From: [Clostridium] aminophilum DSM 10710 | GTDB lineage: Bacteria > Bacillota > Clostridia > Lachnospirales > Lachnospiraceae | Assembly: GCF_000711825.1 (NCBI RefSeq) | Contig: NZ_JONJ01000002.1 | Coordinates: 248,001 to 312,000, forward strand | Direction of reading: 5' to 3' | Length of the DNA stretch: 64,000 nucleotides | Shown here: one piece after another, positions 61,954 through 64,000 of the stretch | Layout of the letters: every line of letters begins with the position of its first letter | How positions within the stretch are numbered: position 1 is the stretch's first letter | Translations under genes and position numbers: made by a program | The notes under the pieces: model-generated | Database searches by the model: none | Told to the model about the DNA's origin: nothing | Seen by the model: only the letters and a program-made list of their open reading frames with translations

Positions 61954-63972
61954 ATGATTTTATCCTGTAATAATATAACAAAAACCTTTAACGGAAACAC
62001 GATCCTCGATCATGTCTCCTTTCATATTGAAGAGCATGCGCGCTGTTCCATCGTCGGCATCAACGGCGCGGGGAAATCAACACTCTTAAAGATTATCATT
62101 GGGGAAATGAACCCGGACGAGGGCGACGTCACGGTCCAGCACGGAAAAACCGTGGGTTACCTCGCCCAGCATCAGGATCTGGACGACACAACGCCGATCT
62201 ACGAGTGTCTGATGGAGGTAAAACAGCCGATTCTGGAAATGGAGCGCCGACTGCGGGCTCTCGAACACCGCATGACGGAGACCGAGGGCGACGATCTCCA
62301 GAAAGTCATGGACGATTACAGCCGTCTGGATCACGAGTATGAGATGGCAAACGGCTATGCCTGGCAGAGCGAAATCACAGGCGTCCTGAAGGGGCTCGGC
62401 TTTGCCGAGGAAGAATTCCGCCGTCCGGTCTGTGAACTCTCCGGCGGTCAGAAGACCCGTGTATCGCTCGGAAAACTCCTTTTGTCCAAACCCGACATTA
62501 TTATGCTCGACGAGCCGACCAACCATCTTGACATGAATTCCATAGCCTGGCTGGAAACCTATCTTCTGAACTATGCCGGAACCGTCATCATTGTGGCTCA
62601 TGACCGCTATTTTCTTGACCGCGTCTCGACACAGATTGTGGAAATCGATCACGGAAAGGCCATGTCATTTCCGGGCAACTACACGGAGTACAGCAAGAAG
62701 AAGGCGATCGTTCGCGCCGGCATCATCCGCGCCTACCTGAATCAGCAGGCGGAAATCAAACACCAGGAAGCCGTCATTGCCAAACTCCGCTCCTTCAATC
62801 GCGAAAAATCCATCAAGCGAGCGGACAGCCGTGAGAAAATGCTGGACAAGATGGATCTTCTCGAAAAGCCGGAAGAGGATTCCGCTGAGATGCATTTCAC
62901 GCTTGAGCCCTCCGTTGCCAGCGGAAAGGACGTTCTGACGGTTACCGGTCTGGAGAAGGGATTTGACGGTGATATTCTCTTCCGGGATGTCAATTTTGAG
63001 ATCCACCGCGGCGAGCGGGTAGCCATCATCGGCAACAACGGAACCGGAAAGTCAACGCTGTTAAAGCTCATCATCGGACAGCTCCTTCCGGACAGCGGAG
63101 AGATCCGCCGGGGAACCAAGGTCAACATCGGATACTATGATCAGGAGCATCAGGTTCTCGACATGGACAAGACCATTTTCCAGGAGATCTCCGACGAGCA
63201 CCCGGATATGAACAACACCGAGATCCGTAACGTCCTCGCGGCATTTCTCTTTACCGGCGAAGATGTCTTCAAACGGATCGGTTCTCTGTCGGGCGGCGAG
63301 CGCGGCCGCGTTTCTCTTGCCAAGCTCATGCTCTCCGAAGCAAATTTCCTGATTCTCGATGAGCCGACAAACCATCTGGACATCGCCTCGAAAGAGATCC
63401 TTGAAAATGCGCTGAACCGCTATACCGGAACCGTTCTCTGTGTGTCCCATGACCGATATTTCATCAATCAGACCGCAACTCGCGTTCTCGATCTCACCAT
63501 GGGATCACTGCTGAATTATATCGGAAACTACGATTACTATCTGGAGAAAAAGGAAGATACGGAAAAAGCTTTTCTGGACCGCATTTCCCGCAAACCTTCC
63601 TCCGGAAAGAACGGATCAAACGCTGCTCCGGAAGGCATTGCCGGAACAGTCTTCGGAAGCATCGGTCAGAAAAATGCACCAGCAGGCCGTTCCGACAATT
63701 CCGGAAAGGACGTGTCCGACGGAAAGCTCAGCTGGCAGCAGCAGAAAGAAGAACAGGCGAGAATCCGCAAGATTCAGAACGATCTGAAAAAAACCGAACA
63801 GGAAATCCATGATCTCGAGACCCGCAGTGAAGAGATCGACGGCATCCTCTCGCAGACGGATATCTATTCCGACGTCGCAAAACTCATGCAGTTAAACCGC
63901 GAAAAAGAAGAAATCACCGCAAAACTAAATCCGCTCTACGAAAAGTGGGAAGAGCTTGCGGAGATGGAATGA
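61954..63972 (+). CDS. ABC-F family ATPase, YdiF-like
   Basis: A soluble 672-residue protein with two ATP-binding cassettes and no membrane segment, as in translation-associated ABC-F proteins. Cassette 1 (about 1-250): GINGAGKST, LSGGQKTR, MLDEPTNHLD. An interdomain linker (about 245-310) is charged. Cassette 2 (about 325-530): GNNGTGKST, LSGGERGR, LILDEPTNHLD. The C-terminal part (about 540-672) is a Gly/Ser-rich spacer and a coiled coil. ATG 61954 has GAGG six bases upstream. General ribosome function is likely; whether it gives antibiotic protection cannot be told. Confidence 0.9.
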   Translation: MILSCNNITKTFNGNTILDHVSFHIEEHARCSIVGINGAGKSTLLKIIIGEMNPDEGDVTVQHGKTVGYLAQHQDLDDTTPIYECLMEVKQPILEMERRLRALEHRMTETEGDDLQKVMDDYSRLDHEYEMANGYAWQSEITGVLKGLGFAEEEFRRPVCELSGGQKTRVSLGKLLLSKPDIIMLDEPTNHLDMNSIAWLETYLLNYAGTVIIVAHDRYFLDRVSTQIVEIDHGKAMSFPGNYTEYSKKKAIVRAGIIRAYLNQQAEIKHQEAVIAKLRSFNREKSIKRADSREKMLDKMDLLEKPEEDSAEMHFTLEPSVASGKDVLTVTGLEKGFDGDILFRDVNFEIHRGERVAIIGNNGTGKSTLLKLIIGQLLPDSGEIRRGTKVNIGYYDQEHQVLDMDKTIFQEISDEHPDMNNTEIRNVLAAFLFTGEDVFKRIGSLSGGERGRVSLAKLMLSEANFLILDEPTNHLDIASKEILENALNRYTGTVLCVSHDRYFINQTATRVLDLTMGSLLNYIGNYDYYLEKKEDTEKAFLDRISRKPSSGKNGSNAAPEGIAGTVFGSIGQKNAPAGRSDNSGKDVSDGKLSWQQQKEEQARIRKIQNDLKKTEQEIHDLETRSEEIDGILSQTDIYSDVAKLMQLNREKEEITAKLNPLYEKWEELAEME

Positions 63973-64000
63973 CAGCGGCCGGTTGAGTTTATGCATCTTC

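Noticed and set aside
1-64000. CRISPR array, prophage or insertion sequence
   Set aside because: No regularly spaced repeats, cas genes, phage structural genes or transposase-like frames were found.

Overview
The window looks like the chromosome of a Gram-positive, low-to-medium G+C clostridium, most likely a member of the Lachnospiraceae or a close relative. The evidence is the set of neighbourhoods: the priA-def-fmt-rsmB-rlmN-prpC-prkC-rsgA-rpe-thiN order, rpmB opposite yloU-fakA, yicC-gmk-rpoZ-rimO-pgsA, a GerW/YtfJ sporulation protein beside a DUF2953 protein, an RqcH homologue, strong AGGAGG ribosome binding sites and textbook sigma-A promoters. This placement is inferred from gene content, not from a database search. 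Nearly everything is on the minus strand. Only prs, rpmB, rqcH and an ABC-F gene run on the plus strand. No phage, transposase, integrase, plasmid or CRISPR feature was seen.

Layout. 0-6 kb: the end of rpsU, alaS with an unusual structured leader, a viroplasmin-type RNase H and a beta-CASP metallo-beta-lactamase. 6-11 kb: a complete branched-chain amino acid ABC operon (livJHMGF), whose promoter region carries two adjacent 16-bp palindromes. 11-21 kb: plsY-der-DUF512, a long-form PRPP synthetase, recG, fakA, yloU and rpmB. 21-27 kb: ytfJ, a DUF2953 protein and a small unknown protein; then pgsA, rimO, rpoZ, gmk and yicC. 27-31 kb: rqcH and serS converge on a large shared hairpin. 31-43 kb: a housekeeping super-operon for replication restart, formyl-Met handling, rRNA methylation, PrpC/PrkC signalling and ribosome assembly. 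43-49.5 kb: ftsK-murE-murF. 49.6-57.5 kb: a YwrD-like gamma-glutamyltranspeptidase, truA and a signalling cassette made of a REC-GGDEF-EAL-GGDEF protein, a membrane hybrid histidine kinase with two receivers and a free-standing HPt protein. 57.7-60 kb: seven tRNA genes, comprising three tRNA-Pro(CGG)/tRNA-Glu(CTC) pairs and one tRNA-Thr(CGT), with a lipoprotein of unknown function between the second and third pair. 60-64 kb: a zinc-ribbon protein, galE and an ABC-F ATPase.

Most of the window is core metabolism and information processing. The more original parts are: (1) the phosphorelay/c-di-GMP cassette, whose domains are split so that a complete His-Asp-His-Asp route can be traced ending in an apparently active EAL phosphodiesterase; (2) the triplicated Pro-Glu tRNA pair, each with its own promoter and terminator, two copies of which bracket the unknown lipoprotein; (3) the alaS leader with mutually exclusive hairpins and no visible T-box; (4) the palindrome pair upstream of livJ; (5) family variants in SerRS motif 3, the MurE DNPR motif, PRPP synthetase and the FtsK linker. 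No clearly new multi-gene defence or biosynthetic system was found.
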